Shown here in pieces: positions 9,039 through 18,818 of a stretch of DNA of 64,000 nucleotides; within the stretch, counting starts at the first letter, position 1; each line of letters opens with the position of its first letter. Location: the NCBI RefSeq assembly GCF_000332055.1, contig NZ_ALVZ01000219.1, positions 1 to 64,000 of the forward strand. Direction: 5' to 3'. The DNA is from Xenococcus sp. PCC 7305 (lineage in GTDB: Bacteria; Cyanobacteriota; Cyanobacteriia; Cyanobacteriales; Xenococcaceae). A program made the translations under genes and the position numbers. The notes beneath the pieces are model-generated. The model was given only the letters and a program-made list of their open reading frames with translations. It did no database searches and had not been told where the DNA came from.

Positions 9039-9857
9039 ATGAGTGACGATCAAAAGCAGCAAGAACAAACCATAGAAGAACAAGACGCAATTTCTTCCCT
9101 CAATTCAGAAAAAGCAGCGAGTAATACAGTGTCTGAAGAAAATTCAGCTCTAGACTCGGCAGTTGCAACTTCTGAATCTGAGATTCCAGAACTTCCAGAG
9201 CTTTCCGAGATTCCAGACATACCCAAGGAGGTGGAAGCTATATCTCCTGAACAAGATACTGCAACAGAGACTGAATCTGAAAATGAGAAAATTATTGCTA
9301 TCTTGCAGCAGGAAAATGCCAACCTAAAAAAGCTTTTTGACGATCAGGTTAAACAGTCAAATATTACAAAGTCTCAATATGCAAGATTAGCTGCCGACTT
9401 TGATAATTTTCGCAAAAGAACTATTAAAGAAAAAGAGAATCTAGAACGACAGTCAAAAAAAGACATTATCAACAAACTACTGCCTGTTGTGGACAATTTT
9501 GAACGGGCTAGAGTTCAAATTAAACCAAATAACGAAGCCGAGAAAACAATCCAGAATAGTTATCAAGGAGTTTACAAAACTTTAGTAGATTGCTTGAAGC
9601 GAATGGGAGTATCGGCAATGCGTCCTGAAGGACAGGAATTTGATCCCAATTTTCATGAAGCGATGCTCAGAGAACCTTCTAATGAATATCCCGAAGGGAC
9701 AGTCATAGAGCAACTAATGAGGGGCTATATGTTAGAAGATCAGGTTTTGCGTCATGCCATGGTGAAAGTTGCTGTTCCTCAAGAACCCATGATAACCTCG
9801 GAAGAGAAACAAGATGTCTTGGAAGATGTAGCAGATAATGCAGAATCTATTAGCTAG
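9039..9857 (+). CDS. grpE: Nucleotide exchange factor GrpE
   Basis: The C-terminal two thirds of this 272-residue protein are GrpE: a long coiled coil (about 90-130), then the [13 protein letters not shown] motif and the beta domain with [13 protein letters not shown] and [17 protein letters not shown]. The first 90 residues are acidic, low-complexity and probably disordered, making it longer than the roughly 200 residues of E. coli GrpE. GrpE releases ADP from DnaK. It is followed by dnaK (127 bases) and then dnaJ. No CIRCE inverted repeat was found in the upstream 270 bases. Confidence 0.96.
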   Translation: MSDDQKQQEQTIEEQDAISSLNSEKAASNTVSEENSALDSAVATSESEIPELPELSEIPDIPKEVEAISPEQDTATETESENEKIIAILQQENANLKKLFDDQVKQSNITKSQYARLAADFDNFRKRTIKEKENLERQSKKDIINKLLPVVDNFERARVQIKPNNEAEKTIQNSYQGVYKTLVDCLKRMGVSAMRPEGQEFDPNFHEAMLREPSNEYPEGTVIEQLMRGYMLEDQVLRHAMVKVAVPQEPMITSEEKQDVLEDVADNAESIS

Positions 9858-9984
9858 ATTTTAGCTTTTAAACTGCTGTATTTCAGAAGAAAATTCAGCT
9901 ATCTTAATTCTATTTTGATTTAGTCTGATTCTTGAAGATCATAAAAAAACACCAGAAAGTCATTGACATTAATGCCTCAACACT

Positions 9985-12027
9985 ATGGCAAAGGTTATAG
10001 GTATCGATTTAGGCACCACAAATAGTTGTGTTTCCGTTCTAGAAGGAGGAAAACCGATCGTAATTGCCAATTCAGAAGGTGGGCGAACAACCCCCAGTAT
10101 GGTTGCCTTTGCGAAGGGAAATACCCGTTTAGTCGGTCAACTTGCCAAGAGGCAATCTGTTACTAATGCGATTAATACAATTCATAGTATTAAACGGTTT
10201 ATCGGTCGTCGCTGGTCAGATACGGCCGAGGAGAGATCACGGGTTCCCTATAACTGCATTTCTGGCCGCGACAACACTGTTGACGTTCAAATCCAGGATC
10301 GCCAGTATACGCCTCAAGAGATTTCGGCCATGATTTTGCAGAAACTCAAAGCAGATGCCGAGAGTTTTTTGGGAGAAACAGTCACTCAAGCAGTGATCAC
10401 TGTGCCGGCCTATTTTACCGATTCTCAGAGACAAGCGACCAAAGACTCTGGAACCATAGCAGGTCTGGAAGTGATGCGGATTATTAATGAACCAACAGCG
10501 GCGGCATTAGCTTATGGCTTAGAGAAACTAGATCGAGAACAAAATATTTTGGTTTTTGACTTGGGTGGTGGAACTTTTGATGTTTCAATTTTGCAACTAG
10601 GCAATGGTGTATTTGAAGTTAAAGCCACATCCGGCAACAATCAACTAGGTGGTGACGATTTTGACAATGTCATAGTTGTTTGGATGATTGAGGCTTTCCT
10701 GACCCAAGAAAATATCGATCTTAAAAAAGATAAAATGGCTTTGCAACGCCTGCGCGAAGCAGCAGAAAAAGCCAAAATAGAACTCTCTAGTACCCCAACG
10801 ACTTCGATTAATTTACCTTTCATCACTGCTGATGAAACGGGGCCTAAACATCTGGAGATGGAGTTAAGTCGGTCTAAGTTTGAGGAGTTAGCTCGCGGTC
10901 TCATTGAAAGGACATTAGAACCAGTAGAGCAATCACTCAAGGATGCAGAACTTCAGCCGGACGAGATAGAGCGCTTGATTTTAGTTGGTGGTTCGACTCG
11001 AATCCCTGCTGTACAAAAAGCGATCCAAACCGTGTTCCCCCAAATGCAAGTGGATCGCTCAGTTAACCCAGACGAAGCAGTGGCTTTAGGTGCGGCGATT
11101 CAGGGAGGGGTTTTGGGTGGTGAAGTTGAAGATCTATTGCTTTTAGACGTTACACCCTTATCTTTGGGGATTGAAACTTTAGGAGAGGTCTTCACCAAAA
11201 TCATTGAAAAAAATACTACTGTGCCGACTAGTAAGTCTCAAATCTTTTCCACGGCTGCTGATGGTCAAACTTCTGTAGAAATTCACGTTCTTCAAGGAGA
11301 ACGGGCCATGGCAGATGATAATAAAAGCTTAGGAAAATTTCTTTTAACGGGAATTCCGGTAGCTCCTCGGGGTGTTCCTCAAATTGAAGTTAGTTTTGAA
11401 ATGGATGTCAACGGTATTTTGCAGGTTAGAGCAGAAGATAAAGGAACTGGCAAACAACAAAATATTACTATTTCTAATACAGGTGGATTAAGTTCTACCG
11501 AAGTTGAGAGAATGCGCCAAGAAGCTGAAAAATATGCCGAGCAGGATAGTAATCGCATCAGATTAATTGAAATCAGAAATCAAGCAGATAATTTGTTCTA
11601 CAATTACGAATCAACCCTCAATGAACAAGGGAAGTTCATTCGTCAGGATTTAAAAGTTGAAATTCAAAAACTGAAAAATAATCTGGAACAGGCTTTTGCT
11701 AGTCGCAATCCCTCACCAGATGCAATTCAAACTCTCGTCGATAAATTCCGCCAGAAGCTATTACAAGTGGGCTCTGATGTTTACCAAAAAGCAACTGGCA
11801 GCGGAGCAGGCAATGTGGAAGGTATGTTTGACAGTTTTGAGGAAACAATTTCCAATGTCCAGATAGAAACAGAATTTGAAATGTCATCAGAAGAGAATGA
11901 AGAAGTTAAAGCTTTGGTCGCTGTTCAGAATCAAAATCGCCAAGTGGATTCTGCTCAAGCTGAAGATTTTGATGACCCAACCATAATTGATGAAATTGAT
12001 TTTGAAGATTATGAAGTCATCGATTAA
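9985..12027 (+). CDS. dnaK1: Hsp70 chaperone DnaK, DnaK1 type
   Basis: This 680-residue Hsp70 has the ATPase signatures GIDLGTTNS (residues 6-14), [12 protein letters not shown] and [13 protein letters not shown], followed by a substrate-binding domain (about 380-500) and a helical lid. The C-terminal 60 residues are acidic and end ...FEDYEVID instead of the Gly-rich EEVD-like tail of the main cyanobacterial DnaK2. Together with linkage to grpE, as in Synechocystis, this points to DnaK1, one of several cyanobacterial DnaK paralogues. It would bind unfolded proteins with DnaJ and GrpE. The exact client set is unknown. Confidence 0.93.
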   Translation: MAKVIGIDLGTTNSCVSVLEGGKPIVIANSEGGRTTPSMVAFAKGNTRLVGQLAKRQSVTNAINTIHSIKRFIGRRWSDTAEERSRVPYNCISGRDNTVDVQIQDRQYTPQEISAMILQKLKADAESFLGETVTQAVITVPAYFTDSQRQATKDSGTIAGLEVMRIINEPTAAALAYGLEKLDREQNILVFDLGGGTFDVSILQLGNGVFEVKATSGNNQLGGDDFDNVIVVWMIEAFLTQENIDLKKDKMALQRLREAAEKAKIELSSTPTTSINLPFITADETGPKHLEMELSRSKFEELARGLIERTLEPVEQSLKDAELQPDEIERLILVGGSTRIPAVQKAIQTVFPQMQVDRSVNPDEAVALGAAIQGGVLGGEVEDLLLLDVTPLSLGIETLGEVFTKIIEKNTTVPTSKSQIFSTAADGQTSVEIHVLQGERAMADDNKSLGKFLLTGIPVAPRGVPQIEVSFEMDVNGILQVRAEDKGTGKQQNITISNTGGLSSTEVERMRQEAEKYAEQDSNRIRLIEIRNQADNLFYNYESTLNEQGKFIRQDLKVEIQKLKNNLEQAFASRNPSPDAIQTLVDKFRQKLLQVGSDVYQKATGSGAGNVEGMFDSFEETISNVQIETEFEMSSEENEEVKALVAVQNQNRQVDSAQAEDFDDPTIIDEIDFEDYEVID

Positions 12028-12141
12028 ATAACTATAGGCTATAGGCTGTCTCATTGACATAATTGTCATTGGGCTTTTATGAGCATCTTTTGCTACAGTA
12101 CCATTAGCACAACACACAAAAAATTGAGACAATAAGGGTTT

Positions 12142-13272
12142 ATGGCAGGGGACTATTATCAAATTCTGGGTGTATCCCGTGATGCAAGTAAAGAAGAGCT
12201 AAAACGGTCTTATCGTCGTCTTGCGCGTAAGTATCATCCTGACGTCAATAAAGAACCAGGGGCCGAAGATCGCTTTAAGGAAGTTAATCGTGCCTATGAA
12301 GTGCTTTCTGAGCCAGAGACTCGTAGCCGATATGATCGCTTTGGGGAAGCTGGAGTGTCTTCCGGTGCGGGAGCTTCCGGATTTGAGTATGGTGATATGG
12401 GCGGTTTTGCCGATATCTTTGAGTCTATTTTCAATGGTTTTGGTGGTGCTGGCGGGCCTAGCACTTCCCGTCGTCGGACTGGCCCAGTGCGCGGTGATGA
12501 TCTCAGATTAGATTTAAAACTGGACTTCCGTGAAGCTGTTTTCGGTGGAGAAAAACAGATCCGCATTCCCCATCTCGAAAGTTGTCAAGTTTGTGGCGGA
12601 AATGGTGCTAAACCCGGGACTGGTTCTCGAAGCTGTACTACTTGCAATGGGGTTGGCCAGGTAAAAAGAGCGACTCGCACTCCCTTTGGTAGTTTTGCCC
12701 AAGTTTCCTCCTGTCCTACTTGTAATGGTGCGGGCGTGGTTATTGAAGCCAAATGTGAGTCTTGTAATGGTGCAGGGCGCAAGCAAGAAACCAAGAAGCT
12801 CAAAATTACAATTCCACCAGGGGTTGATAATGGAACTCGTCTCAGGGTTTCTTCAGAAGGAGATGCTGGAGTGAGGAATGGTACTCCAGGAGATTTATAT
12901 GTCTATTTATTTGTCGAATCTGATCCTGAGTTTACTCGAGAAGGAATTAATATTAGTTCCGAGATTAGTATTAGTTATCTACAAGCAATTCTGGGTTGTC
13001 GTGTTGAAGTTCCCACTGTTGACGGAGCTGAGGAGGTCACAATACCTGCGGGAACTCAGCCCAATAAGGTTTTGGTGATGGAAAATAAAGGAGTCCCCAG
13101 ATTGGGTAATCCCGTGAGCCGAGGGAATCATTTGATCACGGTCAAGGTCGAGATTCCCAAAAAGCTTAATGCGGAAGAGAAAGAGTTACTCGAAAAATTA
13201 GCGACCATTCACGGAGAAAGTACTGGCAAAGGGGGTCTAGAAGGTTTTTTGGGAGGATTGTTTCATAAATGA
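12142..13272 (+). CDS. dnaJ: Hsp40 co-chaperone DnaJ (type I)
   Basis: The 376-residue protein has a J domain with HPD (residues about 31-33, YHPDVN), a Gly/Phe-rich linker (about 70-110), four CxxCxGxG zinc repeats ([32 protein letters not shown]) and the C-terminal substrate-binding domains. This is the full type I architecture. It stimulates DnaK ATP hydrolysis and delivers clients. The ATG has an AAGGG only 3 bases upstream, a tight spacing. The 3' end overlaps the next gene by 4 bases. Confidence 0.96.
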   Translation: MAGDYYQILGVSRDASKEELKRSYRRLARKYHPDVNKEPGAEDRFKEVNRAYEVLSEPETRSRYDRFGEAGVSSGAGASGFEYGDMGGFADIFESIFNGFGGAGGPSTSRRRTGPVRGDDLRLDLKLDFREAVFGGEKQIRIPHLESCQVCGGNGAKPGTGSRSCTTCNGVGQVKRATRTPFGSFAQVSSCPTCNGAGVVIEAKCESCNGAGRKQETKKLKITIPPGVDNGTRLRVSSEGDAGVRNGTPGDLYVYLFVESDPEFTREGINISSEISISYLQAILGCRVEVPTVDGAEEVTIPAGTQPNKVLVMENKGVPRLGNPVSRGNHLITVKVEIPKKLNAEEKELLEKLATIHGESTGKGGLEGFLGGLFHK

Positions 13273-13532
13273 ATCATGCTAAAATTCCTGCTCAAAGCCA
13301 GAGTGATGCTTTACTAGATTTGCGGGGCACTCCCTGTCCGATCAATTTTGTCCGCACCAAATTGCGTTTAGAACAAATGCCGCCCAATTCTGTGCTGGAA
13401 GTTTGGCTAGATCCTGGGGAACCGATTGAACAAGTACCTGATAGTTTGAAAATGGCAGGATATCAATTGGAATTTGTTGACGATCGCCAAGAGTTTTTTG
13501 CCTTGTTTGTGCGTCGTCCCCTTGAATCGTGA
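13269..13532 (+). CDS. TusA/SirA-like sulfur-carrier family protein
   Basis: This 87-residue protein has the family motif [16 protein letters not shown] with the Cys at residue 23 followed by Pro. In TusA this Cys carries persulfide sulfur for tRNA thiolation and other sulfur transfers. It has the expected alpha/beta size. The start overlaps the dnaJ stop by 4 bases (ATGA) and its own end overlaps rsgA by 4 bases (GTGA), so the three are probably translationally coupled. The usual E. coli TusBCDE partners are not nearby, so the target in this organism is unknown. Confidence 0.82.
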   Translation: MNHAKIPAQSQSDALLDLRGTPCPINFVRTKLRLEQMPPNSVLEVWLDPGEPIEQVPDSLKMAGYQLEFVDDRQEFFALFVRRPLES

Positions 13533-14638
13533 GTGTTTTGGCAAATGAGATTACATGGCCACTATGGGGAACAGTCGTAGCGGTACAGGCTAATTTTTAT
13601 CAGGTAAAATTGGCTCTTAGTTGCGATCGCGAGGGTGATTTAGAATATTTGCTTTGTACTCGCCGCACTAGGCTCAAAAAAATTGGGCAAAAGGTGATGG
13701 TGGGCGATAAGGTTGCGATTGAAGAACCCGACTGGCAAGATGGACGAGGGGCGATCGCTGATATCCTATCAAGAACCACCGAATTACAAAGACCTCCTGT
13801 CGCTAATGCAGATTTGATGTTATTGGTTTTTGCGGTAGAAGAACCAAAATTAGACCCTTGGCAATTAAGTCGCTTTTTAGTGCAAACTGAGTCTACAGGA
13901 TTAGAACTCTGTTTATGTTTGAATAAATGCGATCTAATTCCTGAGTCGGAACAACAGCAATGGCAAGCGAGATTAGCTAGTTGGGGTTACAATGCGGTTT
14001 TGATTAGCACAATTCAAAATTATGGGATTGATAGTTTGCTATCTCGTTTAAAGGACAAAATTACCGTGGTTGTTGGGCCAAGTGGAGTTGGCAAATCTAG
14101 TTTAATTAATCAACTGATTCCTGATGTTGAGGTGCGAGTTGGTCGAGTCTCAGGAAAGTTGCAACGAGGTCGTCATACAACTCGTCATGTGGAGTTATTT
14201 GAGCTTCCTGGAGGGGGTCTACTGGCCGATAGTCCTGGGTTTAATCAACCAAGTATGAACTATAATCCTACGGATTTGGCATTATATTTTCCTGAAGCTA
14301 GAAACAGATTGGCGGATAATCTTTGTCAGTTTAGTGATTGTTTACATCGTGATGAGCCCAATTGTGTGGTGCGGGGTGATTGGGAAAGATATGAATATTA
14401 TTTGGATTTTCTGGATAAGGCGATCGCGTTTCAAAAGAGCCAGCAGGATAATCCTGATGAAGAGTCTAATGTCAAACTTAAAATTAAACGGGCAGGCAAA
14501 GATCAATACGAACCGAGATTAGCCAGAAAAAAATATCGTCGTCGCTCTCGTAAGGAAAAACAGCAAAATTTGCAGGAATTGTATGGTAATCGCTCTATTG
14601 ATGAGCTTTATGAAGAAGAAAGCCTCGAAGAAAAGTAA
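13529..14638 (+). CDS. rsgA: Small-subunit ribosome biogenesis GTPase RsgA
   Basis: The 369-residue protein shows the circularly permuted GTPase order of RsgA (YjeQ/EngC): an N-terminal OB fold, then G4 (LNKCD), then G1 (GPSGVGKSS) and G3 (DSPG), and a C-terminal zinc motif with Cys and His residues (CQFSDCLHRDEPNC). RsgA checks maturation of the 30S decoding centre. The C-terminal 60 residues are rich in Lys and Arg (RRRSRKEK), probably an rRNA contact. It begins with GTG overlapping the previous stop codon, which supports coupled translation. Confidence 0.95.
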   Translation: MSVLANEITWPLWGTVVAVQANFYQVKLALSCDREGDLEYLLCTRRTRLKKIGQKVMVGDKVAIEEPDWQDGRGAIADILSRTTELQRPPVANADLMLLVFAVEEPKLDPWQLSRFLVQTESTGLELCLCLNKCDLIPESEQQQWQARLASWGYNAVLISTIQNYGIDSLLSRLKDKITVVVGPSGVGKSSLINQLIPDVEVRVGRVSGKLQRGRHTTRHVELFELPGGGLLADSPGFNQPSMNYNPTDLALYFPEARNRLADNLCQFSDCLHRDEPNCVVRGDWERYEYYLDFLDKAIAFQKSQQDNPDEESNVKLKIKRAGKDQYEPRLARKKYRRRSRKEKQQNLQELYGNRSIDELYEEESLEEK

Positions 14639-14658
14639 CAGGTGAAATAATTTAGACT

Positions 14659-15597
14659 ATGATGCCCCTTAAGTTCCCAACTTCTTTAAAGCCTGGAGAT
14701 TCAGTAATCGCGATCGCAACTAGTGGTGCAGTAAAAGATGTCAAAGCCTTGGAAGCAGGGTTGGCAGTTTGGCGATCGCGTGGCTATCAGGTGACATTAG
14801 ATGATAATTGGGATGCTCGTCAGGGTTATTTAGCAGGAGACGATACGACTAGACGTAATGCTTTAACCCAAGCTTGGAATGATCCCCAATGCAAAGCTAT
14901 TCTCTGTATCCGAGGGGGTTACGGCAGTGCAAGACTATTAGAAAATTGGAATCAAACAGTTCCAGGAAATCCAAGCCCTATGCCTTCAAAGTGGATAATT
15001 GGTTTTTCCGATGTGACAGCTTTGTTGTGGAGTTTGGCTACAGAAGGAATTGCTAGTTTGCATGGCCCAATTTTAACCACACTAGACCAAGAACCAATAT
15101 GGTCACAGCAAAGAATGTTCGACTATCTTGAAGGCGGAAATTTAGAATCTTTGCAAGGGAAAGGCTGGGGAAGAGGGATTGCGGAGGGAATATTGCTGCC
15201 GGCAAATCTGAGTGTGGCGACTCATATCTTGGGAACACCGTTACAACCTAGCTTAAAGGGAACTATTTTAGCCTTAGAAGATATCAATGAATATCCCTAT
15301 CGCATAGATCGGATGTTAACTCAATGGCGTTTAATGGGGGTCTTATCGGGAGTCAAAGGAATTGCTTTAGGTAGATTTAGTCGTTGTGAGGCAGACCCTG
15401 GCTCGATTAGCACTAATGCAGGAGAGGTTTTACGCGATCGCCTATCCGACTTGGAAATCCCCATCGTTAGTGATCTTCCTTTCGGCCATGATGGCTGTAA
15501 TGCAGTTTTACCCGTAGGTCATCATGTGAGATTGGACGGCGATCGCGGAGAGTTGAGTTTTTTAAGGGATGAGGGATTGTTAAGGGATAAGGAATGA
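14659..15597 (+). CDS. LD-carboxypeptidase (peptidase family S66, LdcA/MccF-like)
   Basis: This 312-residue protein has the S66 nucleophile motif GFSD with Ser117, the Glu-containing segment ALEDINEYPYRIDRML (Glu207), and a C-terminal His in PFGHDG (His277), forming the family's Ser-Glu-His triad. LdcA removes the terminal D-Ala from peptidoglycan tetrapeptides during recycling; MccF members cleave related amides. No signal peptide is visible, so it is cytoplasmic. It lies 20 bases after rsgA. The last dozen residues (FLRDEGLLRDKE) are encoded by tandem-repeat DNA that continues past the stop. Confidence 0.9.
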   Translation: MMPLKFPTSLKPGDSVIAIATSGAVKDVKALEAGLAVWRSRGYQVTLDDNWDARQGYLAGDDTTRRNALTQAWNDPQCKAILCIRGGYGSARLLENWNQTVPGNPSPMPSKWIIGFSDVTALLWSLATEGIASLHGPILTTLDQEPIWSQQRMFDYLEGGNLESLQGKGWGRGIAEGILLPANLSVATHILGTPLQPSLKGTILALEDINEYPYRIDRMLTQWRLMGVLSGVKGIALGRFSRCEADPGSISTNAGEVLRDRLSDLEIPIVSDLPFGHDGCNAVLPVGHHVRLDGDRGELSFLRDEGLLRDKE

Positions 15598-15675
15598 GCG
15601 ATGAGGGATGAGGAATGAGGAAGGAAAAGGTAAGAGATTAATTGCCTGGCTTGCCTTCCCATTTCCCTCAATTCC
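15563..15675. repeat. Imperfect GGGATGA-type tandem repeat with a possible terminator hairpin
   Basis: AGGGATGAGGGATTGTTAAG and related units run from the end of the LD-carboxypeptidase frame into the spacer to about 15625. The downstream half (GAGGAAGG ... CCTTCC, to about 15675) is complementary and could form a long imperfect stem between two convergent genes. The same heptamer class occurs at 28636-28696. The terminator role is inferred only from position and pairing. Confidence 0.5.
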
Positions 15676-15707
15676 TCAATAGTTTACTTTTATTGTTTTA
15701 GTACGAC

Positions 15708-16079
15708 TTATTTTTTACCAAACAGCTTTTGAAAGATACTTGCTAAGGGATTAGTTTTTTTCGTTGCTTTAGGTGCTGCGGGCGCTTTAGGCTTGCTGGC
15801 AGTTGAAGTTGTTGTTGGTGATGATTTTTGAGTGGGAACAGAGCTGGTCTGAAATTGGCTGATAAATTGCTTTATGCGATCGCCATCCGATAGAGAAGCT
15901 TGGCGAATCTGTCCCACTTTAGCGGCTAAATCAGATTTACCGATATAATTCAACCATTTTTCAAAGTCTTCTCGCATTAAATAGTTCAGACTTTCATCAG
16001 GCGATTTTTGGCAGAGAGAGAATAATTCTTCAGCAGTGTAGGCTAATTGCCCATCAGAAAATTTAAATGGTTCAGTCAT
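15708..16079 (-). CDS. Conserved hypothetical protein with basic C-terminal tail
   Basis: This 123-residue protein has a folded N-terminal part (about 1-70) rich in Leu, Glu and aromatic residues (YTAEELFSLCQKSPDESLNY, then FEKWLNYIGKSDLA). A Pro/Ala/Ser/Thr/Lys linker (about 75-105) follows, with a short amphipathic basic end (LASIFQKLFGKK). The N-terminal pattern resembles a small helical module I have seen at the N-termini of some bacterial kinase or Hsp70-related proteins, but I cannot name the family with confidence. The tail could touch membrane or nucleic acid. It converges with the LD-carboxypeptidase gene. Confidence 0.6.
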   Translation of the reverse strand: MTEPFKFSDGQLAYTAEELFSLCQKSPDESLNYLMREDFEKWLNYIGKSDLAAKVGQIRQASLSDGDRIKQFISQFQTSSVPTQKSSPTTTSTASKPKAPAAPKATKKTNPLASIFQKLFGKK

Positions 16080-16629
16080 GATTGGCTACTATGTGATTTA
16101 TAAAGGTTTCTCAACGTACTCTATAATTACACAGAAAACTCTAAGATTGCTGCTAATCAGATTACAATTATCGTCGCGACAACGTTAGAGCAATCCCATA
16201 GATTTTCTAAGATTGGGGGATCATAGCAAAAAGTACTTTTTCTACGAAGAAAGCTGAATTAAAAAAAATAGATTCGAGAATTATACGAGATATCTTGATA
16301 CCATGGCATCACAACATGACAAGTAGTGTAGAATTACATGCATCAAGTTTTGGCTTAAGAAATAGGGGACAATTAATAGGTAATGGGTGAGTTAACTCAA
16401 AGTAAACTAATGGTTGATTACATATGTAGGCTAATATCTTTAGTATTATCAACGAAGCTTAATGTATTTAAAATTTTCTAAAATCCAAAACAAATTAAAT
16501 TTTGGATGGGCATTTATCGTTGCCGAATACTAGATAATGAAAACTGTGGCTTCTAAATTGACAATTTCTTCGATCAATTTCATCACTATCGTAGAAAGGT
16601 GAACTTATTTTGTGAAAAAATTATAATTC
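16080..16629. other. 550-base AT-rich spacer upstream of the MscS-type channel
   Basis: This spacer lies between two divergent genes. It contains only very short frames (for example a 32-codon ATG frame at about 16383) without protein character. No tRNA, terminator, riboswitch or tandem repeat was recognised. Promoters for both flanking genes are expected here. Its length is unusual for this window, so an unannotated small RNA is possible but not shown. Confidence 0.4.
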
Positions 16630-18768
16630 ATGACAAATCTAACAATTAATATTATTACGATAATAGCTGAAGTTCTTCTGGTTTTCATTTTTTTCTTTCT
16701 TGTTAACTGGTGTTTTGGAAGAATGTATAGAAAAATTTTCCAAATACCTTTGATAGAAAAATTTAGCAAAAATTTTAGTCTGGCTACAATTCGCCGTCAA
16801 GTACGAAATTGTATTTTTTTCTTCAACTTTATTTTATCTTTAATGATAATTGGGCTCAATGGATATCTCATCTATCGCGGAGAAAATGTTCGAGAATATA
16901 GTTTGCAACTATTCTTGACAATACCTAGAGAGTTTTGGAATGATCTTGGGCTAGGAATTGTTAAAAGTATTGGGGTAATTATCGGAGCGAGTATTGCTCT
17001 GCGAATTTTCAATCCTCTAATAGATAAGTTATCGCAGTATGTTCAAGATTTTGACGAGATTTCTGATAATGATCAGAGTATCGCCTCATTTTTTGAGGCA
17101 TTAAAAAAGAATATTAATAGTGCATCTTGGATTGCGATCGCGATTCTTTGTGCTGAATTTCTAATTCTGCCGCCTATTGTCTCCAAATATTTATATATTC
17201 TACTAAGAATTTATTTAATTATTAGCATCGGACTACTACTATTTAAAGTAGTCGCCGTGATTATTGATAGCCTTGATGCTCTCAGTGTAAAAAATTCGAG
17301 TCCCGACAATATCTTAAGGTTTTATGATAAGCTGCGACATCTGATCTCATTCCTCAAGCGTTGTTTGGAATATATCACCTATGTTTTCATGGCAACGCTA
17401 TGTATTCAACAAATTGACTTTATTGCCAATTTAGCCGTTTGGGGTGCTAGTGGAATCAAGTTAATCTCTATCCTTCTCATAAGCCGAATTCTCATCTCAG
17501 TTGCCTATTTAGCTGTCGAAGAATTCCTTCTCAGCTCAGATTCTTTGACAAATGCCCAAAGACAGCGACGACAGACAATTACCCCTCTAATCCAGAGTTC
17601 TGCCAAATACATAATATATTTTGGGTCAGGTGTTTTAATGCTTGACTCGATTGGTGTTGATCCCGGACCAATTCTAGCTGGAGCAGGGATTTTAGGTTTT
17701 GCTGTTGGTCTGGGGGCGCAAAATTTGATTAATGATATAGTCTCCGGCTTCTTGATTTTGTTTGAAAATTACTATTTGGTAGGAGATTATATCGAAACTG
17801 ATGAAGCATCGGGATATGTCGAAGCGATCGAATTGAGAACCACAAGGATTCGTAATTATCTTGGACAGGTCTATATCATTCGGAATGGAGATATCAATTC
17901 TATTACCAATTTCTCTAAAGGTTTTATTTATGCAAATGTTGAGGTTGGAGTTGACTACAATACGAATCTAGATTTAGTTCAAGAGATCATTGAACAAGTT
18001 GGTATCCAATTGAAAGCAGAATGCGAAGATATTCTGGAACCAACGCAAGTAGAGGGGATTGAAGAATTTGGCGAGATTCGTTTATCTATTTACACAATAA
18101 CCAAGGTTAAACCGGGCAGACATGTCCAAATCAAAAGAATTGTGAGGCAAGTGCTTAAAGAAGCATTTGATCGCGAAGGAATTTATATTCCCATTGGAGA
18201 AATTGCCGATAGACCCGAATGGGTATCCAAAGTTCAGCAGGAACAAGGCAGAAAATATAGAAATAGAAAGCCAAGGCAAAAACGAATTATCAATAACGAT
18301 TACAGCAGAATTCAAGGTTCACAAAAGGACGATCAACATGAGGATCAACAAAATAGGAATAATCAATTTGAAAAAACAATAGATATTAAAAAAGGTGTTG
18401 AGCAGTCCATAGAAGCAACAGCTCAAATTATTAGGGAAGCAAATCAACAAACTATTATTTCTCCACATTCAGAAAAACCTCCTTTTGAGAAATTTACTCC
18501 GGAATCTCCTGTTCCTAAGCAATTAAATCCAACTACGGTTCATCAGCTAGAGGGGAGTTCCACAAAATCTGAGCCTTCCTCAGAAACTTTGGTCTCTAAA
18601 AAACTAAATCAGGCTGCAACTCATGAGTTGAAAAACATTCCTCCCACATCTGAATCGGCTCCAGAAAAGCCAGTCCCCAAAAATAAGAATCAGAAACAGA
18701 AGCAAAGTAAACAGAGTTTCTCCAAGCAATTAAAGGATAATCTCAAAAAATTCTTGGAAAATAATTAG
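16630..18768 (+). CDS. MscS-family mechanosensitive ion channel with a long disordered tail
   Basis: The 712-residue protein has about six predicted N-terminal membrane segments, then the MscS pore helix and beta domain (about 340-420), recognised by GILGFAVGLGAQNLINDIVSG and GDYIETDEASGYVEAIELRT. A C-terminal alpha/beta domain runs to about 515. The remaining 200 residues are hydrophilic and low-complexity, with a roughly 27-residue unit present twice plus a partial third copy. MscS channels release solutes on hypo-osmotic shock. The tail is cytoplasmic by topology; its role is unknown. The ATG at 16630 has no good ribosome site. Confidence 0.9.
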   Translation: MTNLTINIITIIAEVLLVFIFFFLVNWCFGRMYRKIFQIPLIEKFSKNFSLATIRRQVRNCIFFFNFILSLMIIGLNGYLIYRGENVREYSLQLFLTIPREFWNDLGLGIVKSIGVIIGASIALRIFNPLIDKLSQYVQDFDEISDNDQSIASFFEALKKNINSASWIAIAILCAEFLILPPIVSKYLYILLRIYLIISIGLLLFKVVAVIIDSLDALSVKNSSPDNILRFYDKLRHLISFLKRCLEYITYVFMATLCIQQIDFIANLAVWGASGIKLISILLISRILISVAYLAVEEFLLSSDSLTNAQRQRRQTITPLIQSSAKYIIYFGSGVLMLDSIGVDPGPILAGAGILGFAVGLGAQNLINDIVSGFLILFENYYLVGDYIETDEASGYVEAIELRTTRIRNYLGQVYIIRNGDINSITNFSKGFIYANVEVGVDYNTNLDLVQEIIEQVGIQLKAECEDILEPTQVEGIEEFGEIRLSIYTITKVKPGRHVQIKRIVRQVLKEAFDREGIYIPIGEIADRPEWVSKVQQEQGRKYRNRKPRQKRIINNDYSRIQGSQKDDQHEDQQNRNNQFEKTIDIKKGVEQSIEATAQIIREANQQTIISPHSEKPPFEKFTPESPVPKQLNPTTVHQLEGSSTKSEPSSETLVSKKLNQAATHELKNIPPTSESAPEKPVPKNKNQKQKQSKQSFSKQLKDNLKKFLENN

Positions 18769-18818
18769 TAGCTGATTGTTATGCAGTGAGACCAATTACA
18801 AGTTAATTTAAGAGGCTA

